DNA from: Fasciola hepatica
Lineage: Eukaryota; Platyhelminthes; Trematoda; Plagiorchiida; Fasciolidae
Length of the DNA: 64,000 nt
Direction of reading: 5' to 3'
Assembly: GCA_948099385.1 (NCBI GenBank)
Contig: CANUEZ040000116.1
Coordinates: forward strand, 11,928,501 to 11,992,500
Within the stretch, counting starts at the first letter, position 1; each line of letters starts with the position of its first letter. This document shows positions 36,611-48,738 of this stretch, piece after piece. The position numbers and the translations under genes were made by a program. Below the pieces are notes generated by a model. It made no database searches, had not been told where the DNA came from, and was given only the letters and a program-made list of their open reading frames with translations.

Positions 36611-38527
36611 CCACATTCGTCCCTGGTTTTTCGATACCTTTCATCTGGCATAGTTCCAGGATAGCTGAGCGAAAAATTGAACGAATACAGGATATTCCCT
36701 CGCCATCAACATTTCTCACAAACTGAGGTGCATGCGACTGTTTGTGATCAACAAGCCTGAATACGGAAAGTGTTTACCGACTTTCCTTCAGCTGTACCAA
36801 GTGGTCATTTTTTACCGAATTTCCGTATTAGACCACATTTCTGGTAATCTATGGACCTGACTGACACCGTCTATTAACGAACAATAGCATGTATTTAAAA
36901 GGGGCCCTGAACGAGGTTAGTTAACATCAGGTAATCTTGAGTTTACAACGGCGTGCAATAAATTTATATATGCTGTATGTACTATGGACCACCGCAGCCT
37001 ATAGGGGACAAAGTGGTCCGGTTTTTCGTTTGTTTATTGTGGTACCTTTTTATTGATGCACCCGGTTGGATGCACCGTTCTTCTATCAAACCAATCAAAG
37101 AAGCTAAGAACCACTTCACAACTTGTGTCTGTGACTCACGCTTTGTCATTTCGTGAATCATATAGAAGTAACCATTTACTATTCCGTGCCTTGGACAGTG
37201 AGACAACAAGACCGTAATGATGAAGACGCGAACTGTACTGCGAAGCATGAACCGTGTCAATCCTGTGCACAGTTGCTCCTTTGTCTTTTGGAGAACCGTT
37301 TTAGCTTAGTCTAATTTTATTACGCGCCTTTCAGAGACTTTTCTGACACAATTGGATAAAACCCGTGAAGCTGAGTGAGTGAGAGAAGTCTTACCGGTGT
37401 CCCTCACGCTCTCTCTGTAAGAGTGTGCGCGTGTGTATTCACAGGCCGGGAGCTGAGTGATTACATAACGGAATCTAACTACAGTACTGGATGATGATAG
37501 GGACAACTTCACTCCACAACTAGTCTACTGTGAGTTGATGGATGAAAAAAGGGGACTTGTTGGCTTCAGTAGATGGTTGTGTATGTGGGCTGCTATCTGT
37601 TACTTTTTTGCCCACCCAACACCAACTTTAGTAATGGCTTATAGTCCTATTATTCACGGTGAGCCAAATGAGCTCCTTTTGGTTATATGGCCAATTCTCT
37701 TGAAGATTCCCAATGCGGTCCCCCATTTGTGGATGTAATGGTGTTGCTGATTGGTCCGTTCTACTTGATCTCAAATTGTGGAGTGCCGTATGCCGACGAT
37801 TTGACCGCAACTGTCATTGACTCTTATCACGCAAAGCAAATGGACGGAAAAGCTGCCGCATCTCAGAGATTCGGACAGACGAATCACGAAAGTCTGGGGC
37901 TTTATATCGCCTCGTTTTCTCCATACAATTCAGCTTCAGTTGCTCCAGTATCTTGAAAGCTCCCGGATAATCTAGCAATGAAGATTAGAAAACGAAGTAT
38001 TGGAAAGTGAGGTTTGTTTAATTCCCTGAAGGCAGGCTGAAAGAGATTTGATTATTAACTAGGAATGGATTTCGTTTCTTAACTAGTTCTTAAACATAAT
38101 GAGTTCGGAGTGAGGTAAGCAGCATGGATCTGCTAGAGAATCAAACCTTCTATGGAAACGTCAGCATTTTTTCTACTTGTGAACTGAAAGGTATAAATGC
38201 GCGAGAACCGAAAAATGGAAGTGTAAATAAGTCGAAATATGACGAACGGTTGCAGGTTTCAAATCAGTGAAATTGCCTCTTGTTCACTCGTTAAAATATG
38301 GCTTTATCTGAATCATATCCGAATCATGAGTCAAATGGTAAGTAAGTGAGTAGTGTGTAAATAGGCGGACAAAATACGACTTACTTTCAACATGAGCGCT
38401 TGCTCATGCAGTCTCGTTGTTCGTTGGGTTACCAGTCACCTAGACACGAATAACTAACAGAAATCGCAGTTATGATTCACTAGTGGACTCCAATGAAAAG
38501 AGTCCATTCACAGTCCTGATCCTTCAA
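36611..38527. other. Gene-free stretch
   Basis: Overlapping open frames at 37535-37738 and 37687-37956 have no recognised domain; a YADD string at about 37791 lacks any reverse-transcriptase context. Confidence 0.35.
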
Positions 38528-38693
38528 ATTAGATCCTAGTGACGATCTAACAAAGGTGTACATGTATGAAGATAAGTGGGTCAGTGAGTACCAGGTGCGC
38601 ATACCTGATGAGCGGCAACGGCCGCGGCACCAGTCATGTGTATTAGGAGGAATTTTGTCCGCCCATTTACATACTGCTTACTGTCAATATTTA
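38528..38693 (+). repeat. Dispersed repeat, copy B, with hammerhead-like core
   Basis: Aligns end to end with the minus-strand copy at 16479-16629 and, around CTGATGAGCGGCAAC and GGAGGAATTTT, with the copies in the two inverted-repeat arms. It is therefore the link between two otherwise separate repeats. No coding capacity is evident. Its similarity to a known element cannot be checked here; a terminal region of a Penelope-like or SINE-type retroelement is a plausible source. Confidence 0.75.
38605..38629 (+). ncRNA. Hammerhead-ribozyme-like core (degenerate)
   Basis: CTGATGA (38605-38611), stem GCGGC, loop AACG, stem GCCGC, then GGCA (38626-38629) where GAAA is expected. Stem II is one pair longer than in the arm copies because two loop bases differ (AA there, GG here), so pairing is kept although the sequence changed. 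Upstream GTGAGT and GCATAC can form a partly mismatched stem I. Two core bases differ from the consensus, so activity is unlikely. Confidence 0.4.
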
Positions 38694-39231
38694 TTACACA
38701 TATTTTATGACCTTAACATTTTCCCTGGGATCGTGATTTACTTGGCTAAACCAGAAGCTTCGCTTTTACGATATCCAAGAAATCATCTCATGCCAACAAC
38801 TTGTCCAACCTGACGAGTCCGTTGGTGTTTTTGATATCCTGTCTGGAGATTACATCGGATCAGAAACTCTGGATGCTATCATGAACAAGTAGAACTTATC
38901 CTTAACACAGCATCCTGATGACATTTACAATGTCATTTTTAAGAAGACCTTAGTGAAAAAGCTCGTTTGCGACCATAATTCATATTCTTGCACATGTCAT
39001 CAATTACGTAAAGTAAGTTTGCATTCTGCAGCGTAATATCAACAAGCTTTCATCAAATTAAAATTGCCTTCGCGGAAACTGGAGCTAGCTATCAAACATG
39101 GTTTTCGGTCTCAACAGCCTATTTTAGCATAAAAACTTCTATGTGCATTGAAAATTAATTTGGCACACAAGGATTTTTTGACTCGGGAACTCGATCGCTT
39201 GCTTTGGAACCGGAGGTCAGATAGGGTTTTC
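38694..39231. other. Gene-free stretch
   Basis: No recognised feature. Confidence 0.4.
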
Positions 39232-39261
39232 CTCCCCCCCCCCCCCTCCCCCCCACCCCCC
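39232..39261. repeat. Long C-rich tract
   Basis: Runs of 14, 8 and 6 C interrupted only by T and A, so the opposite strand is nearly pure G. Four-strand (quadruplex) structure is possible. Confidence 0.9.
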
Positions 39262-39758
39262 GCAGTGTTGAATCAATAGTTCTGCCTTCTTGATCCTGTC
39301 AGGTGACGCAAAGTGAACTCAAGCTAACAAGAACCAAACTATCCCTCCGTCCCTCACACACAGCTGATAATCTGTCTGAGGTGAAGGACACGGAATGATG
39401 TCGAACCGGAACAACGACTGACGAGAATCACCAGTTTATCAGCCCATTTTTCCATTCGGTCACTGTTGATAAATTAGTGGATGCCTCAATTTCTCAGTGT
39501 ACTTTCATCTCAATTCACTGGGACCACTTTCATTATCCGTTCGAACAAGGGTTCCTTTATCGTGGAACAAACTGCAAAAAAAATTCCATACTACACGCAC
39601 TTACAAACATTGCCATTTAATTACGCGAACCAACTTACCAAAGATAAAGATGACGAGACTTTGTGAATAAGTTAAAGTAAATCTTCGATTTATCCTGAAG
39701 AATCAGTAACGAATGACGGAACACGTTGAATAAGCTCGCTTTGAGAGCTTCCTGACCG
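39262..39758. other. Gene-free stretch
   Basis: One 61-codon frame at 39481-39666 with no recognised domain. Confidence 0.35.
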
Positions 39759-39990
39759 GTGATGAGCAAGTGGCTTAGAGCATTTACTTATCACCTAAGG
39801 TGGTCAGGCTTTCGAATCACACCATCGTGAGTTACTCTGCCAGTAGAAAGTAGTACGCTGTTGCTCAGCTCGTCACCACGCCCGACCTATTGAGGCTTTA
39901 TGCGGTTCTCCACTCCAAATCACGGGGGTTGGGTTTCCGGTAATCCCCAGCCGTTCTGTGGGCCTTCGAGGCCAAGGCAGGAACGAGGTC
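39759..39990 (+). mobile_element. tRNA-derived SINE, family 1, copy 2
   Basis: Plus-strand GTGATGAGCAAGTGGCTTAG (A-box side), CACCTAAGGTGGTCAGGC and a mutated B-box TTTCGAATCACACC. The body follows with CACGCCCGACCTATTGAGG and GGTTCTCCACTCC, aligned with copy 1, and then a GGCCTTCGAGGCC segment shared with copy 3. It shows that the body extends past the part preserved in copy 1. Confidence 0.75.
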
Positions 39991-42900
39991 CACCGTACTC
40001 ATACGTAAGTGGTAGTAGTAGTGTTGTGAGTGTATATACTACTTGTTAAGTAGTTGATTGCCGAAAGCGGAACTATCGTCATTCGTGGATTACCAACGCC
40101 GCTATGCCCAAGAGACCGAACGCAAGAAGGTGAACAACAACAGGCAAACCACACAACTGCTCCTCCGTTGGATGATGACTGTTTTCAAGTGAACAGGACA
40201 GCCACTTGGCAAATGAGGATGTTTGTAACGTCTGATTTGTTTTGTCAATGTCCGAACACGTTGGTGGTAATAAACAGATTGTTCACCCTGGCACGTCTTG
40301 TGGATTATAACAGTAGTAGTAATCTCATGGGTGGCGCCAAATTTCGTGAAGCAAAATTCCACCTACTGTGAGGATTTTCCTATTCGAATAGGAAGTTCAT
40401 CCCTAGTTAAACAACGTACTCCCACGGAAATATAGCTGTTTTCACACAAAGATGGTTTATAAAGTAATTTCATACCCCACCATATTACCAGAATGAGTAC
40501 GATTACGTAATATTAATATTTGTCCCATTGTGTTGAACGAATAGGTGGTAGGTGGAAAGCGGGGGTCAACTAGAGGAAAAGACCGACGTGCCTGTGATCA
40601 GATTTTGCTCCGCATTTTACATGGATGAAACCAACACATCATTTACTGGCAAATGGTACAAATTATCACACAATAGTCTCATGGTTATCCAGCTTGTTTA
40701 ATTAGGTTTTCTTAACCACATGTCATCCCGGTATAGATGGAATCCATAGGCTTGGTACCGAGCCTGGTCACCTCAAACCTCTGTCCACAATAAAGATCAA
40801 GAATACGGCATGGTATGAATGTGATAGGCGAGGAAGCGGCAAGGTTCATCACACAACTTGCTTTGTTGACACTTATGGTAAATCGGAGTTTTGAAGAGGG
40901 AAAAGTATTTCTAAACTGTGGATCATACTGTTTTCCTGTATTGGAACTTCATTTACATTTAATTTGCTCCGACGCAGCTGACCAACAACTATTCATCGAA
41001 TTTCAGTTCACTCCAAACTTTAGGGTCATAGACAGTCGAGCACATTTGTGACCGAAACTGGGTAAAGCCGTTGTCCGAAACCAAAAGATCTTTGTTGTGA
41101 TCCCTTTGGCGGTAAAGCAAGAAGTCTGTATTGAAGCCCATTAAGTGAACCTATCCGGGTTCAACGTGGTCACACTTCTCGAAACTGGGATGAGACATGT
41201 GTTTGTCTTACCCATTACGACTTTCCCTACTCATTTACAAATCTAACTTCCCATGTTAATCAGCAGAACCATTTTTCCGAACGTCAACAACAAAAGCAAC
41301 ATAGTTTTGGTCAGAGAGATTGTTGCGATAGGCAACCATGCACGAAGGGACCACATCAAGTCGTGTTTGTCCGGAATCTGGATACGACCATGTCATCACC
41401 CCGGTCACAACCGAAAGGACAAAATTTGATCAGATACCAAATCTGAGGGGTTAGTGAACCACCTTTGTTACCATTGACGGTAACTTTATTCAGCAAAACA
41501 ACCTCGATGACATGATTGTCTAGGAAAGATAGAACAAACACAACATGTGTGAGCAGCGTTGTCATCAAGTGTGCGTTCAACTTCTGGGGGCAATCCCCCT
41601 CCCACCTCACCCATCTACGTGAACTTCTTCAAAGAGTTTGTGTTGATTTTATCTGGCTAGTATTCTTCGTATCCATCCATTTATCCACACCTACATGATC
41701 GTCCTATTCGGACACAGCAGAAATCATTTTCCCAAGCTAGCTGTCATGACACGTAGCAAATCGTTACTGGCTTGAACCGAGTTGCTGAATTTTTAATTTC
41801 AGCTCTTTTATTTGGTTATTTTACTTTGCAAATAGTGAGCAACCTGCGAAAGGGGTTTGTTGACTTTTGATTTTGTAACAACACAGTAAGAACATATTGG
41901 GGATTGTCTTCTTTATGTCATCCTTCTATTTAGATGACCGTCCTGGTAATATGAAATCTCGAAAATTCCCTGGCGCAGGGTGATCCGGTCACCAGATACA
42001 CAAGTGGCACAATTCCAACCAATCAATAAAAGTCAACAGTCAAGTTGATTTGCTGCTCTTTCAATGACTGCTGAATTTTAGTCAATCTGCTCCATACCAC
42101 TTTTGATAGAAGTATGTGGAAGCAATTTTTCTGAAAGTTATTACAACATGGACATACTTGTCATGGTGCATCGATAACCAGAGTTTTTTCTTCAAAGGGA
42201 ATATCGAAGGATATCATTTTTCGACGAAAACAATTGCTTATTTCACGGCAAAACAATGTAGTTCAGAATTCAGGCGCGTGCATACTCGCGCTGTGAAATG
42301 AGTCAAGAAAAAAGAGCCTGATCAGACAACAGAATCGTTGCTATCGCATAAATGGTATAGATGCCTAAAAAAACCCGTTGATATGACTTCTTTATTTGTG
42401 TGTGCTATTATCTTTTTCTCGTAAGCCTATCGCATACTGAAAGTCAAATGTTAGAGAACGATATTTTCCCCAAAAACTTAACATTTTTCATGTAGGATAG
42501 AAATTAATTTCACAAATCAAAAGGGAGTTATTATCGAATAAAAGAAAAATTCGGTTCAAAATGTCCAGTGCATTATCATTTACAGAAAATACGCGGACAT
42601 AATTATACATATGACTGTAAAGTAAGCCAGTTATATTAGACAGAACACGAGTTATACGTGAAAAAAAATAGGTTTTTCGATGATTTTATTCTCAAATCAA
42701 TAAAATCACGTTTAAATGAGGAAAAAAATCCACTAGAAGTTTTAAAAGGTCTTACTAAGCAGATTATAAAGAGATAAAGGTGAGGAGGGTGGATGGACCG
42801 ATTTCAATTGGGAAACACACGCGGATGACCTTGCTCAATTGATAAGTATCCGATTTCCAAGTAACTTAGCAACCAGGGACATTCTTTTTTACTCACCGCA

Positions 42901-43710
42901 GACCACACCCGGATGACCGCAAGCTTAACCGAGGTGAAAATAATTTTTCTTGTCAGCAGACGTTTTGACTGGACACTGAAAAATAAAAGGGATTCATTTT
43001 TTGTCTCACCAAAAAAGTTTTGCCTCACAGCCATTCATGCCTGTATACAATCAGCTCCCATTACCACCACAGCAGCCACAACATACACGGCCTTCTTGAA
43101 GGACAACTAGCACGGATAAGCCGGTTTCGCGAATGTCATGGTCGTGAAGTTTCACGGTTGCTTGGTACAACAGACTTCCTTAGCTCATCCGGCTATTTTC
43201 GAAGGAACTCCTCTAGTCTTTGCACAGCCAAGAGCGCACTATAAGGCAGCACTGAAGTACACGAAACACTGATTGCTGGAAGTTCACTCCTCCTTCAGAT
43301 CATCAGTCGCTTGACCGAAGGCATTTCTGTATAATCAGTACATACGAGACGGATGCTAGAACAGCAAAACTCCCAGGAAACAACCTGAGTGAGATCGGAT
43401 TGGTTGATCTTTATATGACTGATACGTTTTGTGCATTTTCAGAACCACTGTAAAATGGATGGGTTGTATATAGACATTTGTTCACCTGTCTGGATTGAAT
43501 AATCAATTAGCTGCTAAAGTTTGGAGCTCACAACCCTTTGTTGGCCTGGGTTCCAGTCTTAGCTGAGACTCGATGGTTACACCCTGGTTCGTCACCAAAG
43601 CACTCTGCAGTACGACGCTGCATTATGCGACTTTTCAGTTTGTGTAAACAAAATACACTCCTAATCTCTATGGTTTTCACCATTCCGGTTTTGCTCGTAT
43701 CTAAGGTTGG
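39991..43710. other. Long stretch without recognised genes
   Basis: Contains TAGTAG triplets near 40012-40022, a palindrome AGGCTTGGTACCGAGCCT at about 40750, a weak tRNA-like B-box around 43548 and unassigned open frames of 60-105 codons. AT-rich around 42360-42780. Confidence 0.35.
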
Positions 43711-43931
43711 GTTCTAGATTGTAGTCATATTTAAAGATGCTTTCCTGGGTTCCTGCTCGCTGTGCTCCGCAACCAGGTTGCAAAAGATCCCTCACCAGCC
43801 TGTGCAGTATTGGCAGTGAGCACTGACCAAGGCACTTCAACTTGTGACGAAACGTTTGCTTACCCCAAACTGCCGAGCTCAACAAGCAGGAACCCAGGAA
43901 AACATCCTTAAATAAGACCGCAATCTAGAAC
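43711..43931. repeat. Short inverted repeat (48-bp arms)
   Basis: Arms 43711-43758 and 43884-43931. GTTCTAGATTG pairs with CAATCTAGAAC at the outer ends and CCTGGGTTCCTGCT with AGCAGGAACCCAGG at the inner ends; about six mismatches in 48. The 125-bp interior has no coding frame of note. Possibly a small foldback/MITE-like element; no clear target duplication. Confidence 0.65.
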
Positions 43932-46029
43932 TTTCCTTCCCCCAATCCAGAGATTTCAGCTGATGGACCGAAAGTGATAACACCACGTGTACGTAAACTT
44001 AGTAGTGTTTGTTATCCAAATCGATATTAAATCCATAGGTCAGATGAGCCTTAATGTAATAAAAAACAGAGCTCACAAAAGGAGGACAACGTGAGAAAAA
44101 ACTAATCAGTTTCGTGTTAGAAAAGAAAATGAATTTTAGACACATGAACGAATTTCCAAATGTGAGATGAAAACAAGAAAAGCTGTTGGGATGAGCCGAG
44201 ATAATCTGTAGTCGGGTTTATTACTTGATTCTTGTGTAAATTTTACTCTCAGGCACGCTGTCAGCTTTCGTGTACGGTACAAATTGTGAATCTGTTACCT
44301 TACCTTCATCGTGCAGTGCAGTTAGGACGTTTTATCCATTCCAAACAATCGAACTGTGTGATTCCCCATCAGACAACTTGAAATCTTTCTCACTGGATTA
44401 GCACTGGTCCTTTCGAGGAGGAACGTCGGACGTGCGGTGCACACAGCTCTCGTGTGATTCACACAAACAAAATAACACAGGTTGAAGTGTTTCCGTCCTT
44501 CCCTCTCTCGTCACGGTCCTTGTAATGCGTCGCACACACCTACGTTTTCAACGGTTAAGCAACCGTCATCCCCTTGGGAATTACTAAACCTCAGTTCAGG
44601 TTAACTTGGAAATAGGCCAGTGACCTCGTTCCACTGCGCGGTTCGCCATGACCTAGGCTTCGTAATAGCTCCTTGTTTGGTCGACCTGAAGACCAAACGG
44701 AGGCGCGTTTATTCTCCCATTCCTCTGTCCCTAAATTGCCGGAATTCGTGCGGAGAACACACCTTGTGCTGACTGAATTTGTCTCGTTGTTCAGTCACAT
44801 TTGTGTTCCGATGAATCATTCGAATGAGTAATTATGCCGCAGTCGTCTCTGGTCACTTTGTTTGTGTTCATCAATGGATCATCAAAAGAAGCTTCGGTCA
44901 CCTTCATCATAGCTGTGGGAGAAGAGTGATCGATAACCGGCAAACATTTCGTTAAACAAGCTGAAAACCTGCACCCCGTTTTGTCCATTCAGTCGGGACA
45001 TTTGTGCACATAATTTTTTTGCCCCCTATTCATATACGGATGTCGCTGAAAAAACACGGCTTCAGTATTCTCCCAGTCACTTTTGTTTTGATTATCGTGT
45101 GGTGTGTACTAAAAAAATGCATAATGCGCTTGGTCATGTCACACAGAACTGACGGAATAAAACAAACAAATTTAGTCGGGCTCATTGTAAATTATATCTG
45201 GGTGTTATCTTGGAAAAGCCGTTCTCTAAGCAGTGTTTATCTGGGCTCGAATGGTCAGATTCGTACGCGCGAACCTAACACGCATTTTCGTATCTCGCCT
45301 ACTCCATTCGCCTGCGTACAAGATCACATCCGGGGCCACGGATATTTCGTTCACGGATAGTACAGATTACCCACACAAATGAAAACAGCACGGCTTTCAT
45401 CAAAAGGGTATTTGTTTGACCACTCTGAGGAGTAGTTCTACGCGAAACAACCAGACTTGTTTATTCAACTGGATTTGATTAGTTTACTGAAATCATGCAG
45501 GAGTTAAAATTTTCGGGCACAACCACAAACACTGGATGACTTTGACCCGCAAAATCCTAAATTCACCTTTGTGCTAAACAGTTAAATGTTTAGGGAAATA
45601 TTTGGTTTGTAAATGTGAAGACTGCGACTCACTTACGTGACTGAAGTTAATTTAGGCTGCAGTCATATATTCCTTACGATAAATTTGGATTCATTAGAAA
45701 TTCATCATTCAAGTGTACACAAGCAACTTCACTGGGCTTTTTCTGGGACCAGTGTTAGTGGTAAGTCACGTGGCTATCTCGTTTCATCTTTCCTGAAAAA
45801 GTAAACGGAATGTTTCATTTCTTCTAATGTCTCTCCCATACGTCTTATACTTGGTGCTATCGCATCCTCTCGGATAAGTTTTACTGTAGGCCTGCACTAA
45901 GGTTCTTACAACCAATCTACAGTTTTCAAAATGATTCCTCTTGCAGTATGAACGAGCTCAATCGTACAACCGAAAACCAAGACAGCCTAACTGTACATCT
46001 GGTTGATCCCTATCATCAGCAATGCCGTT
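43932..46029. other. Gene-free stretch
   Basis: An open frame of 118 codons at 45004-45360 shows a hydrophobic segment but no recognised domain. A 30-bp segment at 45246-45275 resembles 25531-25560 and 47321-47352. Confidence 0.35.
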
Positions 46030-46088
46030 TGCATTGGGGACTCGAACCAGGTGTGCATGATTGTGAATCACCCTAGACCATCATGATT
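46030..46088 (-). mobile_element. tRNA-like SINE head
   Basis: Minus strand: ATGATGGTCTAGGGTGATTC (A-box), then CACACCTGGTTCGAGTCCCC with a perfect B-box. Related in layout to the block at 36536. The anticodon stem and acceptor stem do not fold convincingly. Confidence 0.55.
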
Positions 46089-48171
46089 GGCTGTTCTAGC
46101 ATCGACATTGTACAATATAGAATCCGTTTATCCACTAAAGTTTAGAGCTAACGACTCATTAGTCACGAGGCTATCGTCATGGAGAATGCGTCCGATCTCG
46201 ATTTTGCTATATCCGTTTTCACATGATATTGTCAGTTTTCCCCTACCAAGATTTGTTTATATGGCGTGGGAGAAAATGAGGAACTTGAAGTGTCAGAGTG
46301 TAGTAGAAGTCAAACCAAATAACTTTCTTCATATTATTGTAAACAGTTCCTCCGGTGTCTCTTGCTGAAATGTAAACGTGTGCGCACCACTGGGTTTTGT
46401 CAAAAGTATACAATCACTACTTGAAAATAAACAAAGTTAGGCTCAACGAACTCACATCACACCCTCGAAACTAGTCACCTCTGGTCACATGTCGTGACTT
46501 TACATCGCGATGCTTGTACATTGTGCGCCAAAAGGCCTCCCTCCTGTTCTCCTAATACAGTCTTTACACAAATCGGCCCATCAAATTTCTTATCTTTGAG
46601 TGGCATAAAAAATCTCGAAATTTCACTGTCGTTGCAGTACCGAGACCAGCTACTGATCGCAAGAGCATAACTGTTTTGAGTGACATCTTGAGTGAAGATG
46701 GCACTTAGCACTGCATATGGAAATAGGGCAGTGCCCACCAAAATTGACGAGTCTAGTGTTTATTCTGATGAACACAGACACTCTGTAACTCGTCTTTATC
46801 TGAGGATTTATGGAATTCGCTAGTTATGTGTCTTTTTCAGCGGTTTTCGAAGACTGTTCGTGAGGGATAGTTTCTATCCATGTTTACTCGCGCACGTGAG
46901 TGAAGAAGTAGTGGAGTAAATAGTTCAAATGCTCCAAGTACACAGTACTTTCATGCTCAGATGGGCAAACATTTCCCTGGGATTTAGTGTGCAGAGTGGC
47001 TGTGAACTATACGAGAATCAAATAGGACAATTGTAATATTGAACCGAGCAAAGGAGTTTGATACTCGTAAATTTGACTTATTTATCTGCGATTTGATCGT
47101 TATCGGGCCCAGAAAATGACATTTTTCGGGGATATTTTAGGTCTATTGCTTTACGAAAAACAAAATCCTAACTTGTTGGCCTTTCTGTCCGACGAAATGG
47201 TCCATTGTCCGCTGGAGGAGTAGAAAGTCCATGCCGTGGAAGAAAGGTAGGAAAACGCTGACCAGTGGGCTGGGTCATGTGCATTATCTCAGGCTTCTTG
47301 GATCGGATAAACTAGATTCACCCAGTGGCGGATTACGTACACGGGAATATACAACTAGGAGACAAAATCATTTGTGTTCTTGTAATCACAAGCTTTCCGT
47401 ATTCACTTATTACAAAGAGTTGTCGTTATCGTCTTTCTTGTCCAGTGAAGGTCCTGCCGAGGGACAACATGCAGAATCCAGTGTACAGTTAACGGTTGCT
47501 TAAATTGAACTGAACTGAACTGGAGTTGGACTGATTACCACGTGTACGATACGTTTTGTTGGGTAGAAAATTTTTCACTGTCCTCACAACGAATCACCCA
47601 GTATGAGCTCGGTGCTATCATCCAGATATGAAGTATGGTAGTTACGCACATAAATCACCATTCGTTTTCCAGTCTGGGTGTCATAAGTAGACCAGAAATT
47701 CGTAGGCTGACTAAGGACGTCTTCTTGTATTCATTGAAAACCCCTAAAGATAACGAGTGCAATTCTATTATCCCATATTGATTGAGATGTTCATGAATTC
47801 CCGCAAACATTTGACTGAGAAGGAATAATCGTGTTCCCTGGTAAAACTGACTGATTTATTTGAGACATTTTGTGGCATAATCAGGTATGAAACAATTTCA
47901 CACTTATGCACCCGCATTACTTCGTGTTTATGTTCTTTAAAGGACAATGTAAGTCAAATTTTTATTGTGATTTTATGGACCACTTTTGCGGCTAAATAAC
48001 CGTCTCCTTATAGGAGTACTTCTTCTCGCTAAGGATAAACTTGCTGACGAAAAGTAACTTTGAGAGGAAAGGATGGGAAAGGAAGAGATTTTCTTCCCAC
48101 GAAAATCGCTACCTTGCAAAGAACTCTTGTTTCCTACTATACGCTTACTTGAGGGGAGGGGGTTTACTCCA
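46089..48171. other. Gene-free stretch
   Basis: Open frames at 46087-46368, 46475-46741 (minus) and 47231-47503 lack recognised domains. A short GAACTGAACTGAACTG tandem lies at about 47504-47522. Confidence 0.35.
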
Positions 48172-48369
48172 TGGCCTCGAAGGTCCGCTACACTATTGAA
48201 GATCGTGGGCATTCTGATCCCTGGGGTTTTAAGTGGAGAAATACATAGCGTTCCAGCAGGTCCGGGGTGCTACGGATTACTGTTTATCACAAAAGTGCTC
48301 AGTGGTGATGGGACTCGAACCTCTGACCACTGAGGTGATAAGTAGAAGCTCTAACTCGATCACCACCAG
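48172..48369 (-). mobile_element. tRNA-derived SINE, family 1, copy 3
   Basis: Minus strand: CTGGTGGTGATCGAGTTAGAG, CACCTCAGTGGTCAGAGG, B-box GGTTCGAGTCCCATC, then the family body with GTAATCCGTAGCACCCCGG and a GGCCATGGAG-type end. The CCTTCGAGG segment matches copy 2. Confidence 0.75.
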
Positions 48370-48663
48370 TCAGGGAATGGAGCTGAAATAAACAGGTAAT
48401 CCACGATTTTACTTCACCACTTTACCAGATAAACTACCTTATGTCTCGCAGTTTACGAGTTTTGAGCTCCACTCAGTTCAAACATCATCAGCTATATTCC
48501 AAGGACCTCTCATCACTTTGTGAAGTAGGCATGAATAGAGAAGTGATCCGCACCTTTTGAAGCACAGAACGAATACTAAAATATCTTAAAAAATTGCTGG
48601 TGCAGTTAGATCAGAGCTGAACTGATCCAAATGATAAAAACCGTTGATCTCGGTGTGATTTAA

Positions 48664-48738
48664 CCCACGGATGGATGACAGTCAACCTTTGAGTACCGCG
48701 TGTGCTCTACTTACCAACTGAGCTGCAAGGCCACCCTG
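48664..48738 (-). mobile_element. tRNA-like SINE head with strong A-box
   Basis: Minus strand CCTTGCAGCTCAGTTGGTAA then GTAGAGCACACGCGG is an almost canonical D-arm and A-box. The B-box region (AGGTTGACTGTCATCC) is decayed, which argues against a working tRNA gene. Confidence 0.5.

Noticed and set aside
37780..37810. YADD string as a reverse-transcriptase active site
   Set aside because: Flanking residues (ISNCGVP before, LTATVIDSYH after) do not fit any reverse-transcriptase palm motif, and no other retroelement motif is near.
41356..41610. Minus-strand frame with CDRGDD as a retroviral-type integrase fragment
   Set aside because: Only a loose resemblance to a DRG motif; no zinc-binding or other catalytic residues in register.
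46767..46800. CTGATGA followed by ACAG...CTGT as another hammerhead core
   Set aside because: The bases after the stem are AACT rather than GAAA, the stem does not begin with the usual G-C pair, and no stem I or stem III partner is visible.
48664..48738. Functional tRNA gene
   Set aside because: The A-box is near canonical but the T-arm and B-box are degraded.
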